DNA of 64,000 nt, taken from positions 118,105,738-118,169,737 of the forward strand of contig CM040423.1 of NCBI GenBank assembly GCA_022702705.1, written 5' to 3'. The position numbers and the translations under genes are program-made. The number at the start of each line of letters is the position of its first letter. Positions within the stretch are counted from its first letter, which is position 1. A model generated the notes under the pieces. It was not told the origin of the DNA and ran no database searches. It was given only the letters and a program-made list of their open reading frames with translations. Below, in pieces: positions 21,342 through 32,086 of this stretch. Source of the DNA: Papilionanthe hookeriana x Papilionanthe teres. Taxonomy: Eukaryota; Streptophyta; Magnoliopsida; Asparagales; Orchidaceae.

Positions 21342-22510
21342 GGCCCCTTTTGGGGCAGATTGATGAGTGTGTAACGTTTTAAAAACTCTGTTGTCGTGTT
21401 TGGAAAGAGCGTTCGGCCGGATTTTTTGTGCCGCTCCAAAATGCAATTCGTGAAATCCTTATGTGATGGCGAAGCGGGAGAGAGGCCGCTTCCCATGTCT
21501 ACTTATCGCTTTTAGGGAAAGGATTCCGGAGGTGCCCTTCTCGCTCTCGCCACATTTCTGCTTGCGATGGAAATCACCGAGGAGCAGCGGAGGAGGTTGG
21601 AGGCGAACCGACGTATAGCTCTCAACCAACAAGAGCGTGTGAAGGAAAGATCGACTGAGGATCATTGGGACTCTTCAGGTGCCGCATGGTGTCGTCGTCC
21701 TCATCGTTCGATGGCCCCATTTTGCCGCAGCCATTGTCGGGGTTTGCCTTCCCTGGATACGTGGAGTGCTTCTTCGGTAACTTTTGCAAAGCCAGGAACA
21801 ACGAATCCTTGTTCGATGGCCGGATTTCCTCCTGTAACTTTTGTAGGAATTTCTTCATCTTCATCTTGTGTAAATTTTGCATATTATATATGGAGATTTT
21901 CATCTTATGTAACTTTTTTTAAGCTATTTTGCATTTTGATTGGGAGGTAGAAAATGATCAAAGTTAAGTAAATAGTTTGATTGATAGTTTAAGCTAAAAA
22001 GAAAAACAAGCAGATTATTTCGTAGATGGTTGTTGGGTTCTAATAGAAAAAAATCGTGTGAGTATAGAAAAGAAAGTATTGTTAGTAATACCAAAGCCCC
22101 TTAAAAATATTTACTTGTAGTTGAATTGATTATAGTTGAATTTCCTTAAAAATATTTCCTTATGGTTGAATTCATGGTTCTAGCCTAGTTGAATTGATTA
22201 TAGTTAGAGTTTCATTTAGGACAGCCCTTCCAAAATATTTCCTTATTTTCTTGTCCTTGACCTATTTTATTTGGTTGGGTTGACAAATAAACTTTTTTCT
22301 CAATATTATCATATAGTTTTATTGCAAACAGCTTTACTAAACAGGGGCAGAATAGTAATTTATCCAGCAACAGCTCCCAATAAACTGTTCTGCATAAGCT
22401 CCCCCAAACAACAAGACAGCTTATCCTGATAATCTGCAGATTATCAGATTGTCAAGGTAATCTACTCATCAGCAGATTATTAATAATCTACAATTGCCCC
22501 TAACAGACCC
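21342..22510 (+). mobile_element. Harbinger-like non-autonomous element with captured exon (Pack-type)
   Basis: Left end GGCCCCTTTTGGGGCAGATT; right end, read inward, GGGTCTGTTAGGGGCAATTG. Both are flanked by TAA (21339-21341, 22511-22513), the 3-bp TSD typical of PIF/Harbinger. Ends resemble the MITE at 40502. The 1.17 kb body contains GC-rich, exon-like DNA at 21400-21780 that is unlike the surroundings and reads as a host gene start. No transposase is present. A palindromic GATAATCTGCAGATTATC lies near the right end. Confidence 0.7.
21567..21776 (+). pseudogene. Captured first exon, annealing-helicase (SMARCAL1/ZRANB3-type) N-terminus
   Basis: The ATG at 21567 begins MEITEEQRRRLEANRRIAL. 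This has the form of the RPA-binding helix at the N-terminus of SMARCAL1/ZRANB3-like SNF2 annealing helicases, which re-anneal DNA at stalled replication forks. After a one-base frame change near 21668 a second conserved-looking piece follows (LFRCRMV, then GFAFPGYVECFF) and the exon ends at a donor TTCG|GTAAC. It has a GC-rich 5' leader. No helicase motors are present; after the donor the sequence turns AT-rich. The frameshift and lack of downstream exons make it a non-functional capture. Family assignment rests on the N-terminal motif only. Confidence 0.55.
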
Positions 22511-22513
22511 TAA

Positions 22514-23966
22514 CTTATTGGCCTATTCTATTAATTAAAAAAATAAATATATAATACAATAGTAATAAATTTAAAAGTGTTCAATTGAGAAGTTACCAAA
22601 AATATAGGATTGAAATCATACTATTTTCTTAGGATTTTAAATTATTTCATCTTATTTATATATTGTTACCTAATTATGATAGATTTCTTATCACATTAAT
22701 TATTTATCTTTTTTTTTTCTGATATTAAGCAGATTTTAGTTGTAGTTTAGCATCAATCCAACTAAAGGGATAGTAAAAATATATATCTAGTTTTTTATTA
22801 TCATAATTAAGTCATGTATGGGTAAGTGATTACCATTACAATAAAATGTTGTATAATGTTGGTATTCAAAACACCTTGGTTACAATGTTTTTTATATATC
22901 ATATAAAAAAGTCCATGTATGAGAAAAATTATGCAATTTTCTATGCAAAATAAAGCTAAAATTGAAAAGCATGGGCAAAAAGAAATCAAAAAATTTTGGT
23001 AGAACTTAAGCACTCCCTTTAAAACTTTATTAATACTTCCTAAACATCAACATAGGAATGTAGTGGAGTTCAAAATTTAAAAAGAATTTAGTGCAACCGA
23101 TTATTAATAATGTTTCTCCTCAAGCATCTCGTCATTTTATATTTTCATTTACACTCGTTTTTTCGTCCTTTAGGATGAATACTTCAATCTGTAACATAAC
23201 TTTATGAGAATTACTATATCTAGATATACCTTGTAATAATTTTGAATCTCACTATCATCTCTTTAAATTAAACACTCCACATTCCCCTTCTTTTTAATTT
23301 TTCAAAAGTTTAAGTATTAGATGAAATACAATTTTAAGGATACTTAATTCTTGTTAAGTAAATGTCTAAGCACACCTACTTTAACAAACATTTGATACTT
23401 ATTGGAAAAAAATATTTTAATCATTTTCCTATATGTTGAATCACAAGTTACTAAACACTAGTCTAACTTAATTTACATAGAGTTTAAAAAAGCTAGCTAT
23501 GTTTCTCCTTCCTCATGATGGTGATAGATCTAAATTTATCCCCCACTTTCCTCAAGTTAGTTAAAAATAGTAATTCAAACTCACTTTAGTTAGGACAAAA
23601 TAGTTTAAGCTCTACAAGACCCCCCCCCCTCCCACACCAAACAAAATTTCAAACATTTTTAGCAATTTGCAACATGAATTTAAATGGGGAGATAAAAGTA
23701 CAGAACTACTTCGTACCACATGTGTATATCAACAAGATCAACAGGCATAACTAGAAATGAATAAGTCTATATTAGAAACTAAATCTGAACTAAACAGGAT
23801 ACTGAATAAAATTAGCACTAGAAAGTCTAAATATTATATAAGGAATATAAAAATAGATCCAATATATAGTACAAACTGATCCAATAAAAATTAAAAAAAA
23901 CAGCAGCACAGCAGCAGCAGTGAATAAAAATAGCATCCTCTACATCCACATCAAAGAAAATAAACA
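22514..23966. other. AT-rich DNA and 3' region of Transposase_32-like copy 2
   Basis: No gene is seen. A purine-rich tract on the minus strand (AGGGGGGGGG, RC of 23620-23632) lies about 340 bp below the stop of copy 2, mirroring copies 1 and 3. CAGCAGCAG words occur at 23900-23920. Confidence 0.45.
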
Positions 23967-25149
23967 CTACTCTTTATCCACATCATCATCCTCCTCAGCA
24001 TCATCAGCTTCTTCTTCTTCCTCTTCTGCATCATCCTCCTCAGAATCCTCCTCCATCAGCTGGCTGGTACGCTCATAAGGCTAGTAAGGAGAATATATTG
24101 GAAACTCAATAGAGTTGTACCCTCTGATCCACAAATTTCTTCTATATATTTTTAGCTGAGGTGCCTGGAAGCTAGCGAACTGATCCAATTGGCTTTTATA
24201 TTGTCATTCCATTTGTGATAAATGATTAGCTTACCTATACACCTCACCATGTAAAATGGAGGTATTATCCTCCACCTTCTCTAACTTTTGTTCAAAAGGC
24301 ACCATTGAGGTAGTAGGATGAGGTCCAGGATAAGAAGAAGGTTTAATTGGGTTGTCCTAGTTCCAAACACTGCATGTTATCTGTATAATCCAATTTCTAA
24401 TTTGGAGAGATAGCTTCAAAGACTGAAGCTGCTCCTCCCAACTACTAAAAAGACCACCAGAATTCAGACACAAAGAAAAGATAGTAGATGGCTGCCTAAA
24501 ACCAAGAGTAGAACCCCCCTTATGGTATTCACAATAGAATGATGGATAAGGAAACATATATCAATGGATTTCTATTTCTGGATGCAAAAATTTATGAAAG
24601 TGTGTTCCTTAGTCGCTTCACTAAGATTAGTTGAAGGGAGTAGCATAACAGAAATGAAATAATTTTTGGCTTTTGATATTCCATTTAACATGGAAGCAGG
24701 GAAATTAATCTTAAGTTCATTTCTAACCTTCCACGCTCCTCTACCATCAGACAACCACTTGGTAACTTTATCCAGATAAGTATCTAACTGAGTGAATTTT
24801 GAGTGGAAGCTATCAGGTTTATCTCTCAATAAAAATTGGGCATCAATGTTGGAATGAGAGATATCCACCCGCTTCACTCTCACAAAGACTGACCCATCAA
24901 AAGCCTCAGAAGATTGGCAGAGAATTTCCTCACCACAAGAATCACATCTACAGATGTATTGTAATAGAAACTTTCCCAGTTTTGACTCACAATCATACTC
25001 TCAATGGTACCACCAGAGCTGATGAATCCATGTTCAGCAATCAATTTCTTGGATACCAAGAAGTCATTGTAACGCTCCTTACCTTTGGAGCTTATGAATA
25101 CCTTGTCAAAAGGAGATTTTGATTTATTGCCCTTAATTTTAGGAGCCAT
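23967..25149 (-). pseudogene. Putative plant transposon protein (Transposase_32-like), copy 2
   Basis: The ATG at 25149 starts MAPKIKGNKSKSPFDKVFIS, then KGKERYNDFLVSKKLIAEHG and SQNWESFYYNTSVDVILVVR; the family core is VVRKFSANL. After a frame change, 24572-24883 adds YLDKVTKWLSDGRGAWKVRN, MLNGISKAKNYFISVMLLPS and ATKEHTFINFCIQK. The C-terminus is a strongly acidic tail (EEDSEEDDAEEEEEEADDAE) to a stop at 23967. The start is clear: ATG followed by the lysine-rich MAPK leader that copy 3 shares. Several stops between 24100 and 24570 inactivate it. It is the most complete of the three copies at the N-terminus. Confidence 0.75.
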
Positions 25150-25449
25150 TGAGAAGTATCAAAGATGAAAATCACAACGAGTAAGGATATATAATAAGGT
25201 GGATGCAATCAAAATGCAAATCAGGAATTAAATAAAAAATTCACCAAAATCTCCAACCCAAGCTCTCTCGAACTAAAAATTTGAAAATCTAAAATAAGAA
25301 TCGAATGTGCTAAGTGACATCCAAATGTGCCACATGCATAGCGTACAAGGCAAAAATCATTTTTACATTCAATGAAATATCGTAGACATCACATCAAAAT
25401 AAGATTTTCACAAACATGAAAATAAATAAGTCATAATGCAAAAAACATA
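25150..25449. other. 5' flank of Transposase_32-like copy 2
   Basis: AT-rich, no coding signal. It separates the gene start from the GC-rich GATCGA repeat, the same layout as copy 1. Confidence 0.4.
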
Positions 25450-25770
25450 CAAGTGTGCAACTGATTGGTCGGTTGTGCCGCGGTAACCGATCAAATTGAA
25501 GAGGTGGGTTGATCAATCTGGAATGATCTACCAGACTTAAAGAATGGGTAACTAGTCTATGGTAGTTGATCAAACACAGGAGGGTGATGACGCGTGACGG
25601 TCGATTGAACCCAAAAGGATCGGGTGATTAACTCAGGATGGCGATCAAACCCAAAGTGGGTGATCGACGCGTGGCGATCGATCAAACCCAAACGAAGGGG
25701 TGATTGGTCTGGGAATGCCGATTGAACCGAAAGGATTGGCCGATCATGTCAGGGCGGTCGATCGACCTTG
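25450..25770. repeat. Degenerate GATCGA(T/A)CAAACCC tandem repeat
   Basis: About five to six decayed copies of a roughly 55-60 bp GC-richer unit contain GATCAAACCCAAA, GGGTGATCGACGCG and CGATCGATCAAACCC. It sits 300-600 bp upstream of the Transposase_32-like start, where copy 1 has a different GC-rich island. Confidence 0.7.
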
Positions 25771-26188
25771 AGTGCTCATGCAATCACATATATAATATGA
25801 AGCATGATCCACATGCAGAAATGACAACAGTGAGAACGTATATGCAATGTAACCCAAAATGCTAGGCGACACGTCGAACTCTTCCTAACGATCTCGTGTA
25901 GGTACACATGGTTGAAGCTCTTGGATCTGCGACATAGCCACCTCCGAAATTCGTGTAAAACATATAGAGGACTTTGCCTTCCAATTTTCTCATAGGAGAA
26001 GTCCTTCACCGTTCGTATGGCGGACTAACTACAAACGTATTTTCATCTTACGAGCTTCCATGATTTTGTAGGATGAGTTAGCTGCAAAGCTTTTCCCATC
26101 CATCAAGACCAAACCAAATTCTACCAACCCCACCAAGAAAAGTTGGAATTGCCAAAGTCATGGGAAATTTTGGATTAGGTCCCACTTA
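25771..26188. other. Gene-free stretch with TSD of the next element
   Basis: No convincing coding sequence. TTA at 26186-26188 is the candidate left TSD of the Harbinger derivative. Confidence 0.5.
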
Positions 26189-26289
26189 GGTAGAGTTTGG
26201 AACACTTATTGAGGTGCGGTGACGGTATGATACCGCCACCGCCCGTTTGAATAAAACGTTATGGATTCGCTTAATAATACCGCCGAACC

Positions 26290-26606
26290 GCGGTGCGTAA
26301 TATTATACTTGAAGGCGGAAAGCGGAGCGGGGGAAGCTTATAGCGCGGTTTAGGGTATTTTCCACGGGATCCCTTTTCTCTCGTCACCACCGCTCGAACA
26401 ACGCAGAACCGTCGAGCAGCATCTCCCGTCGAGCACACCCGATCTCCTCTTCCTTCGGCTAGATCTGCTGCTTCCGCGTGCCCTAGCCCCGCTTCTCCCC
26501 CTCCCCGTCGAACAGCATCTCCGCGACTCATCCTTCGGCTGGATCGGCGAGATCGGGTAGATCGGTCCATTTTTCCTCGATTTCTCGGCTCTGCCGGCAT
26601 TTTGAG
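26290..26606 (+). other. GC-rich 5' leader exon of the Harbinger Myb gene
   Basis: About 300 bp is markedly GC-rich against its surroundings and ends in the donor TTTTGAG|GTAAGT at 26607. The matching acceptor is ATGTTGCAG at 27908. A minus-strand ORF of 115 codons over it is a compositional shadow. Confidence 0.5.
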
Positions 26607-27908
26607 GTAAGTTATCAATCTTTTGGTGTTCTACTGCATAGGATTGAGAGCATCCCTAGGAAATTAATATTGCCTTGCATCTCAATGGTTCTATCAACAT
26701 TGTATTTCATTGTATGTCTTCCATTCTGATCATGATTGACACTCATATGGCTGTAAAAGTCCCCTATCTGGTTTCCGTTGGATGTTGATGGCTCCTTTGT
26801 GTATTTTTTTGCTTTGTGTTTCTTTATCTTAAGTGATTCACTCGTCTGCTCGTCGATTCTCCCTTCTCGAGTTTTCTGCATAAATGTGTGTATTATTCTT
26901 TGATAATTTTGTCAATCACATTAATTACATTAACACTTCATTTGTTGGTCGTTCTTCTTACATTGTTATAGTTGCCACTACTAGAAGGATGGGAAAGTTA
27001 AGCTTGGTAGAATGCAACTATAGAATAAGGCTTCTGCACTTGGTTTAACTGTAGTTATCTCAAACCTTAGATATGAAAAATGAAGGGTTAAGTTGGTAGC
27101 TGACAAACAACATTAATTTTTTAGTAAAAAAATCACAATATGATCCCCACTTTAGTGTGATAAAAGGATTGTCATTGTCCTCATTGTTGCTTTATATTTG
27201 TTTTGATGGAAGCTTTTTGAGTCTACATTGGTTGATTTAAGTTCTTTGAGCTCTTGTTAAACATATAGATTTCCAATTACAACTTATATCCCCCTAAATT
27301 TAATCAATATGATAATGGAATTAGACAAATGTGATAGTTGAATTAGTAAACATTTTGATAGCCAGAGAAGTATTTTGATATTTAACTCTCTTTTACTGAA
27401 TTAAATAAGATATTGATATGAGTGTTTAAATGTAGACAATAATATATAGTAGTAAAGATTAATATAGTAATGGATAAGGACATTTGATCTTAACTTTGTT
27501 TTGTTTGATTTCTCTGGAGTTTAGTTTGCTTCTATTATTGATACGAACATACTCGGAAATTGTGCAATTAAAAATTCATACACATGATTATTCTATTTGT
27601 GGTGCTCATATTGAGATATGACAGAGACCAATTCATTTGGTATTTTAACTCCAAGTGATACTGTTTTTTATATGTTTTTAGCTAAGGATAACCTCGCCCT
27701 AATATGATTTTTGAACATCTCACTGAAATGGCAAGATGGTATTTGTGGCAGTAAGTGAATAATTGTTCTTTCTGCAACTTTGTTTTATTGTGAACAGAAT
27801 CAAAATGATTTTTGGTATTTATGTTATTATTGCAAAATTGGTACTACTTTAGAATTCATGTATTGGATGTTATGTATGCAAAATAGAATCCATGTTTTTA
27901 TGTTGCAG
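26607..27908 (+). other. Putative 5' UTR intron of Harbinger Myb gene
   Basis: The 1.3 kb AT-rich stretch runs from GTAAGT to TTGCAG with no coding content. It joins a GC-rich leader to the exon carrying the ATG at 27931. Long leader introns are common in Harbinger genes; splicing is inferred from the signals. Confidence 0.5.
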
Positions 27909-27930
27909 TTCTTGTATTGTTTTATTAGCA

Positions 27931-28877
27931 ATGGTTAGGACAAATGAAGCCGGTACCTCAGCAATATGGGATAAGGAGGGTACGATCATTTTCTGCAACA
28001 TCTGCATCAGTGAGATTGACGCCAGTAATAGGTCATCCACCCATTTTAGTAAGGAATGTTGGCTGAATATTGCTCAAAAGTTCAAAGACCAAACAGGAAG
28101 AGATTATGAAAGAGTACAGTTTAAAAACAAATGGGATCAGTTGAAGAAAGATTGGAAATTGTGGAAGGGGCTGAAGCTTGGATATACGGGGTTGGGCTGG
28201 GACCCCATTAAACGGACAATCAATGCTTCAGATGCTTGATGGGCTGAGAAAGTTGAGGTAAGATTTTATTGTTTGCAATATTTTTCTTCCATGCCTCATT
28301 TATTATAATTTTTTTTATTCAAGCAATTATGTCCCTAAACCCCAATCTCAACGTTCTGTTACAGGAAAAGCCAGCATTGAAAAAATTCAAACAAAGCGGA
28401 ATTAAATCAGAGTTGGAAAAAAAACTGGACATAATGTTTAGAGGTGTGGTGGCAACGGGGCAGTATGCAGTCAGCCCTAGTGAGACAGGGTTTACTGGAA
28501 TTCCAGATAATTCTCCACCAGATCCAGTGTATGTTGACAATGATATACACAGTGTCAACCAGAGGGAGATGGGTGAGTCAAGCTCACAGTCGAAGAGGCC
28601 CAGGCATGGGAGAAAGAAGAAAAAAAAGGACAGTGTTCTATTGGATAAGCTCGACCGTCTCATTGATGCTTTTGAAGCACCACTGCCAGCTCCAGCTCCT
28701 GACTGCGTTATCTTAGAAAGTATTCAGATTTTGTCTTCTATCCCTGAAGTGGTTGCGGATAGGCAATTCTACGCAATGTCTATGAAAAAACTGGAGGATC
28801 CAACACGCAGACAGATATTCATGGCGATGGAACCAGATATCCGCGTCGAATATCTGCGTGTTATTATGCATGACTGA
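27931..28877 (+). pseudogene. Myb/SANT-like DNA-binding protein of PIF/Harbinger
   Basis: Two exons, 27931-28257 and 28365-28877, join in phase across GAG|GTAAGA ... GTTACAG|GAA. Exon 1 holds the Myb/SANT-like domain (FSKECWLNIAQKFKDQTGRD, then VQFKNKWDQLKKDWKLWKGL, and GLGWDPIKRTINASD). Exon 2 has FRGVVATGQYAVSPSETGF, a serine/basic stretch with RPRHGRKKKKKD (likely nuclear localisation), and a C-terminal helical part ending RVEYLRVIMHD. In Harbinger elements this protein partners the DDE transposase for binding ends and nuclear entry. One defect is visible: codon 103 is TGA (28237-28239) where relatives keep the first Trp of a WW pair. Spliced length would be 279 codons. Confidence 0.8.
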
Positions 28878-29060
28878 GCTTATTTATGTTTTTCCTGACT
28901 TCTGTATTGTACTCTTTAATGTTGTGTACGCAATTGTTATTTGGACTTATGTTTTCTTGTTATTTGGACTTATGTTTTCTTGTTAGTAGCATTTTATGCA
29001 TTTGGAGTTATATTTTAATTGTATTCGGTTTGATCTTTCTAATATCTTCTTTGTTATAGC

Positions 29061-29250
29061 ATGAATACGCAACACGAACGTCGTAAGAGAATGGCATTGA
29101 CTGCAGCTATTGTCATAATATTGTTGGAGTATTATCGATCAAGCAGCCTGCGTTTACCCCGTATGACCTCCACCTATGTCGGGGACAAATGGGTGGGTGA
29201 GATGCTTACGGGACATCCAATTCGTTTCAGCAACATATTTAGAATGTCTG
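29061..29250 (+). pseudogene. PIF/Harbinger transposase, N-terminal remnant
   Basis: The ATG at 29061, just after an acceptor-like TTGTTATAG, opens MNTQHERRKRMALTAAIVII, then YVGDKWVGEMLTGHPIRFSN and IFRMSV. This is the conserved N-terminus of plant PIF-type transposases (usual LNGHP.R..E.FRM). The frame ends after VGTRIR at 29270, and the whole DDE nuclease domain is missing. At about 29240-29250 the sequence passes into the GRF-like tail in another frame, suggesting an internal deletion or template switch. It lies 180 bp downstream of the Myb gene stop, as in autonomous elements. Confidence 0.75.
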
Positions 29251-29550
29251 TGGGGACAAGGATTAGATGATTGCAAGTTCTTCAGGTGGTTTGACAATAC
29301 GTCTGTAACTACATTATCCCAGCAGAAAACTGTTGCTTGGGGATCCATGGTATCACAAGTTCAAGACATTGCTTCTAGTTCGACTGCTTACCCCACAGAC
29401 AAGTTTACTCACAGTTCTGTGGTGTCAAAACCAGAGAACAATCATCGTGACATGCTCTTACATCATAAAATGAATACTGTCATTTTTCTCCTTGTAATTT
29501 TAACCTGCTACTTCTTCTTTCTATTTAAGTTTCGTGAAACTCACTATTAG
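29239..29550 (+). pseudogene. GRF-zinc-finger-like protein C-terminal fragment
   Basis: The frame from about 29239 reads CLWGQGLDDCKFFRWFDNTS. This fits the end of a plant GRF zinc finger (relatives end ..C.(F/Y)FRW.D). It is followed by a Ser/Thr-rich linker and a hydrophobic C-terminal segment (MNTVIFLLVILTCYFFFLF) before the stop at 29550. Plant GRF-finger proteins often have this finger / coil / C-terminal membrane-anchor order. The upstream half of the finger is missing, replaced by transposase sequence in another frame. Confidence 0.5.
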
Positions 29551-29757
29551 GTGTGGTATCTATGTTTTTTGTATTTAAGTTTCAAATTGTAATTGTATTT
29601 TATTTGGATGTCTGTTAGTTATGTAAATGTACTGTTGTATTTTGAAAACCTTTCGTTAATATGTTTGATCTGGTTTTAAAATGAAAAATGTTTGAGTGGT
29701 GTATATGTGAATACAAGCAACTTAGCTCGGCGAACACAACTAGCTTTTTTGGACAAC

Positions 29758-30129
29758 CCTATTTACTAAACTATTAGCTTATCATTACAAATACACACTT
29801 CAAGGAATAAGAACTAATTATTGTGATCGAAATTTAAAGCGAGCTTAAGAACTAATGGCATAGCAGTAAATGATATTTGATGGTAGATCAGAAGCATATT
29901 GTACATTTGAAATAGATTGGTTGGTGAGGTGAGATACACAAGCTTTACATAAGAATTGAATTGTATATAAGTAAATATTTAAATGAAAAATTTTTTATTT
30001 AAAAATATTTGTCTTTAAATTTTAAATAAGATTTTATACTTAATAAAATTTTATTAAGAAAAAGGAGCATAAATGTTATTCCTTCTTCATTTGATAAAAT
30101 TTTAAATAATGGTCATTTTCATCATTTGA
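29758..30129. other. Gene-free AT-rich stretch between Harbinger and CACTA
   Basis: Repeated ATTTAAATTTT/AAAATTTTAT words, no coding signal. The CACTA 3' terminus should lie here, but I do not see a convincing CACTA end. Confidence 0.4.
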
Positions 30130-32045
30130 TAAAATTTTTGAAATTGTTTAATTGTGTAAAAATTTAACTCCTTCGAGATATTGAGAACAAAATGTTATTC
30201 CTTCTTCAAAACTGTATCTCTCAGCAATTGGTCCCTCTAGTTGTGTATTATTACCAACGTAATCCTTTAGTAAGGAAAAGAACCTGCACATTACTATTAT
30301 TAAAATCAAATTTTAGAATGCACTAAAAAATTAATGAATAAATAAAGATAATTCACCTTTTAAATGGGTATATCCATGTGTAGTGAATAGGAACACTAAA
30401 TTTGAATTACTCAACCAAATGAATAAGTGAACCAGAATTGTAAAAAAAGAGGAGAGTAATTAACCATTTTGCATAATGTCAATGTAAATTATGACTGTAA
30501 TTTATATAACTCACTTGGATTAATAACCTTAGCAAATGTCGATTTAAAAATGTGCACAAGAATTGAGAGCAACAGGAAGAAGATCATCAATAAGAACATG
30601 ACTTCGTGACATTTTAATCATATGGTTTTATAATCGATAACGTTCACGAGACCTAGAAATATCCGATGACTAACCTTTTGGTAGTTTCATATTCTTCGAG
30701 CACCTCGCAAAATATTAATTTCTGCCTTTTTAACTTATAAAGTAGGTTGGAGGCGAGAAGTAACTGCCATTTTCTAGGAATTGTGAATGCAAATCTCTTT
30801 TTATAGAAATGTCAACTAAATCCTGGCATGCTTAAAGGTTATCTTTAGATTTATCGGGACCTAATAAATTGCCAACAATATTGCCGAAATATTTTCTCTA
30901 TATGCATGACATATAAATTATGACGTTTTCCAATATGGCAAGTTAAAAAAATACTCTTTTTTTCCATTTACGAAGTACTTGTCTAATTGTTCAACTATTG
31001 TTTTAGAATGAAATCTTTTCAAACCTTTGACGATTGACATAGAAGGTTTACCAAATTTAAAGTTGAAATTTTTAACATCAGATAAAATTGTATTTGCATT
31101 ACATCTTTAAGGTGCACTTCAATATGAAGCTTTTGTTTGTTAAATACATGATCAAATGATAGCCAGCATCGGTGACCCATATAAGTAAAATTCTTACTCT
31201 TATACAACCATAATGACTCAGTATTTTGAGCACAACAATGACATGCAAATCTTCCTTTTGTACTCCATCCAGATAACATTCCATACGCAGGAAAATCATT
31301 AATAGTCCATAATGAAGAAGCGAGGCATGATAAAATTCATGCCACTTCCAACATCAAAGCACAACGACGAACACCAAGTCATAACTCGATTAATTCTTCA
31401 ATTAGTCATTGAAGATAGACATCAATATTGTTTCCAAGATTTTTTTCTAGGAATAATTACTGATAAGATGAATGAGCTATGTTTCATACCTATCCAAATG
31501 TTGTACACAATACTCATAACCTTAAATTAATTGAAACCATCAGGAGCCAAACCAAGATGAACATTACGATGTTACGAAGCAAATTCATACTTTAAGAAAG
31601 AAGATTTCCAGAGCTTCTCCATCTGTTGGTTGTCATAACATACTATCTCCGTTTCAATGTTTAGCATGCAAAACCATCTCTACTACTGATTTCCTTAATT
31701 TTAATAACCTTTGTTACCTAAGAATCAATGGAAAATATTGAATAATATTTGTTGCATTAATATGAGTTTTTTTTCCTTCATTATTTTTTCCGTGAGTATT
31801 GTTCCATCTTAATGAGCCGCAAGTATTACACACGTCCTGGTCAGACATTTTTTTGCCAAATAGCATACAATCATTAGGAAATACATCTAACTTTGTATAA
31901 GCATATGAATACTTTTATCATTTTTTCACCTCATTTGTGCTTCTAGGCAATAAGTTTTATAGGGGAAAAAGCTTCTACTAATAGCTCAAGTAACATATCA
32001 AAATATCTTTCAGTCCATTAGTGTAAACATTTCAAACAAAATAAT
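30130..32045 (-). pseudogene. CACTA (En/Spm) TNP2-type transposase, main part with DUF4218
   Basis: Read on the minus strand from 32045 down: YTKLDVFPNDCMLFGKKMSD, CNTCGSLRWNN, HRNVHLGLAPDGFN, KHSSFILSVIIPRKK, SSLWTINDFPAYGMLSGWST (the TNP2 hallmark), SKNFTYMGHRCWLSFDHVF, KKSIFFNLPYWK. The C-terminal DUF4218-like part follows (HVLIDDLLPVALNSCAH, SGSLIHLV, IPFKR-like motif, then SFEEGITFCSQYLEGVKF). TNP2 cuts and moves CACTA elements. Dozens of stops and frameshifts make it dead. The N-terminus lies at 38708-39260, displaced by insertion of solo LTR B. Confidence 0.88.
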
Positions 32046-32050
32046 TATAA
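32046..32050. repeat. Left TSD (TATAA) of solo LTR B
   Basis: TATAA precedes TGTTGACC and is repeated at 38703-38707 after the terminal CA of LTR B. The two sides are parts of the same CACTA transposase, which supports a true insertion. Confidence 0.8.
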
Positions 32051-32086
32051 TGTTGACCTCATTTTACAATGAGTCAATGCCTTTTT

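Larger units (their letters stand above)
26189..29757 (+). mobile_element. PIF/Harbinger derivative with Myb/SANT gene and truncated transposase
   Basis: The left end GGTAGAGTTTGGAACACTTA, followed by TTGAGGTGCGGTGACG, is preceded by TTA and resembles the MITE end at 40502 (GGGTCCGTTTGGGGCAGCTT, then GGTGCGGTGACG). Inside are the two genes of an autonomous Harbinger: a Myb/SANT-like protein (27931-28877) and the transposase start (29061-29250). The right end is uncertain; GGACAACCC at about 29757 is a weak candidate (inward GGGTTGTCC). The transposase catalytic domain is absent, so the element is not autonomous. Confidence 0.6.

Noticed and set aside
26271..26618. 115-codon minus-strand ORF rich in Arg/Gly
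   Set aside because: GC-rich leader exon of a plus-strand Harbinger gene; composition causes the long frame and no motif is present.
28269..28364. ATG upstream of Myb exon 2 (MFAIFFFHASF...)
   Set aside because: This is intron sequence ending in GTTACAG; the exon begins at 28365 and continues exon 1 in phase.
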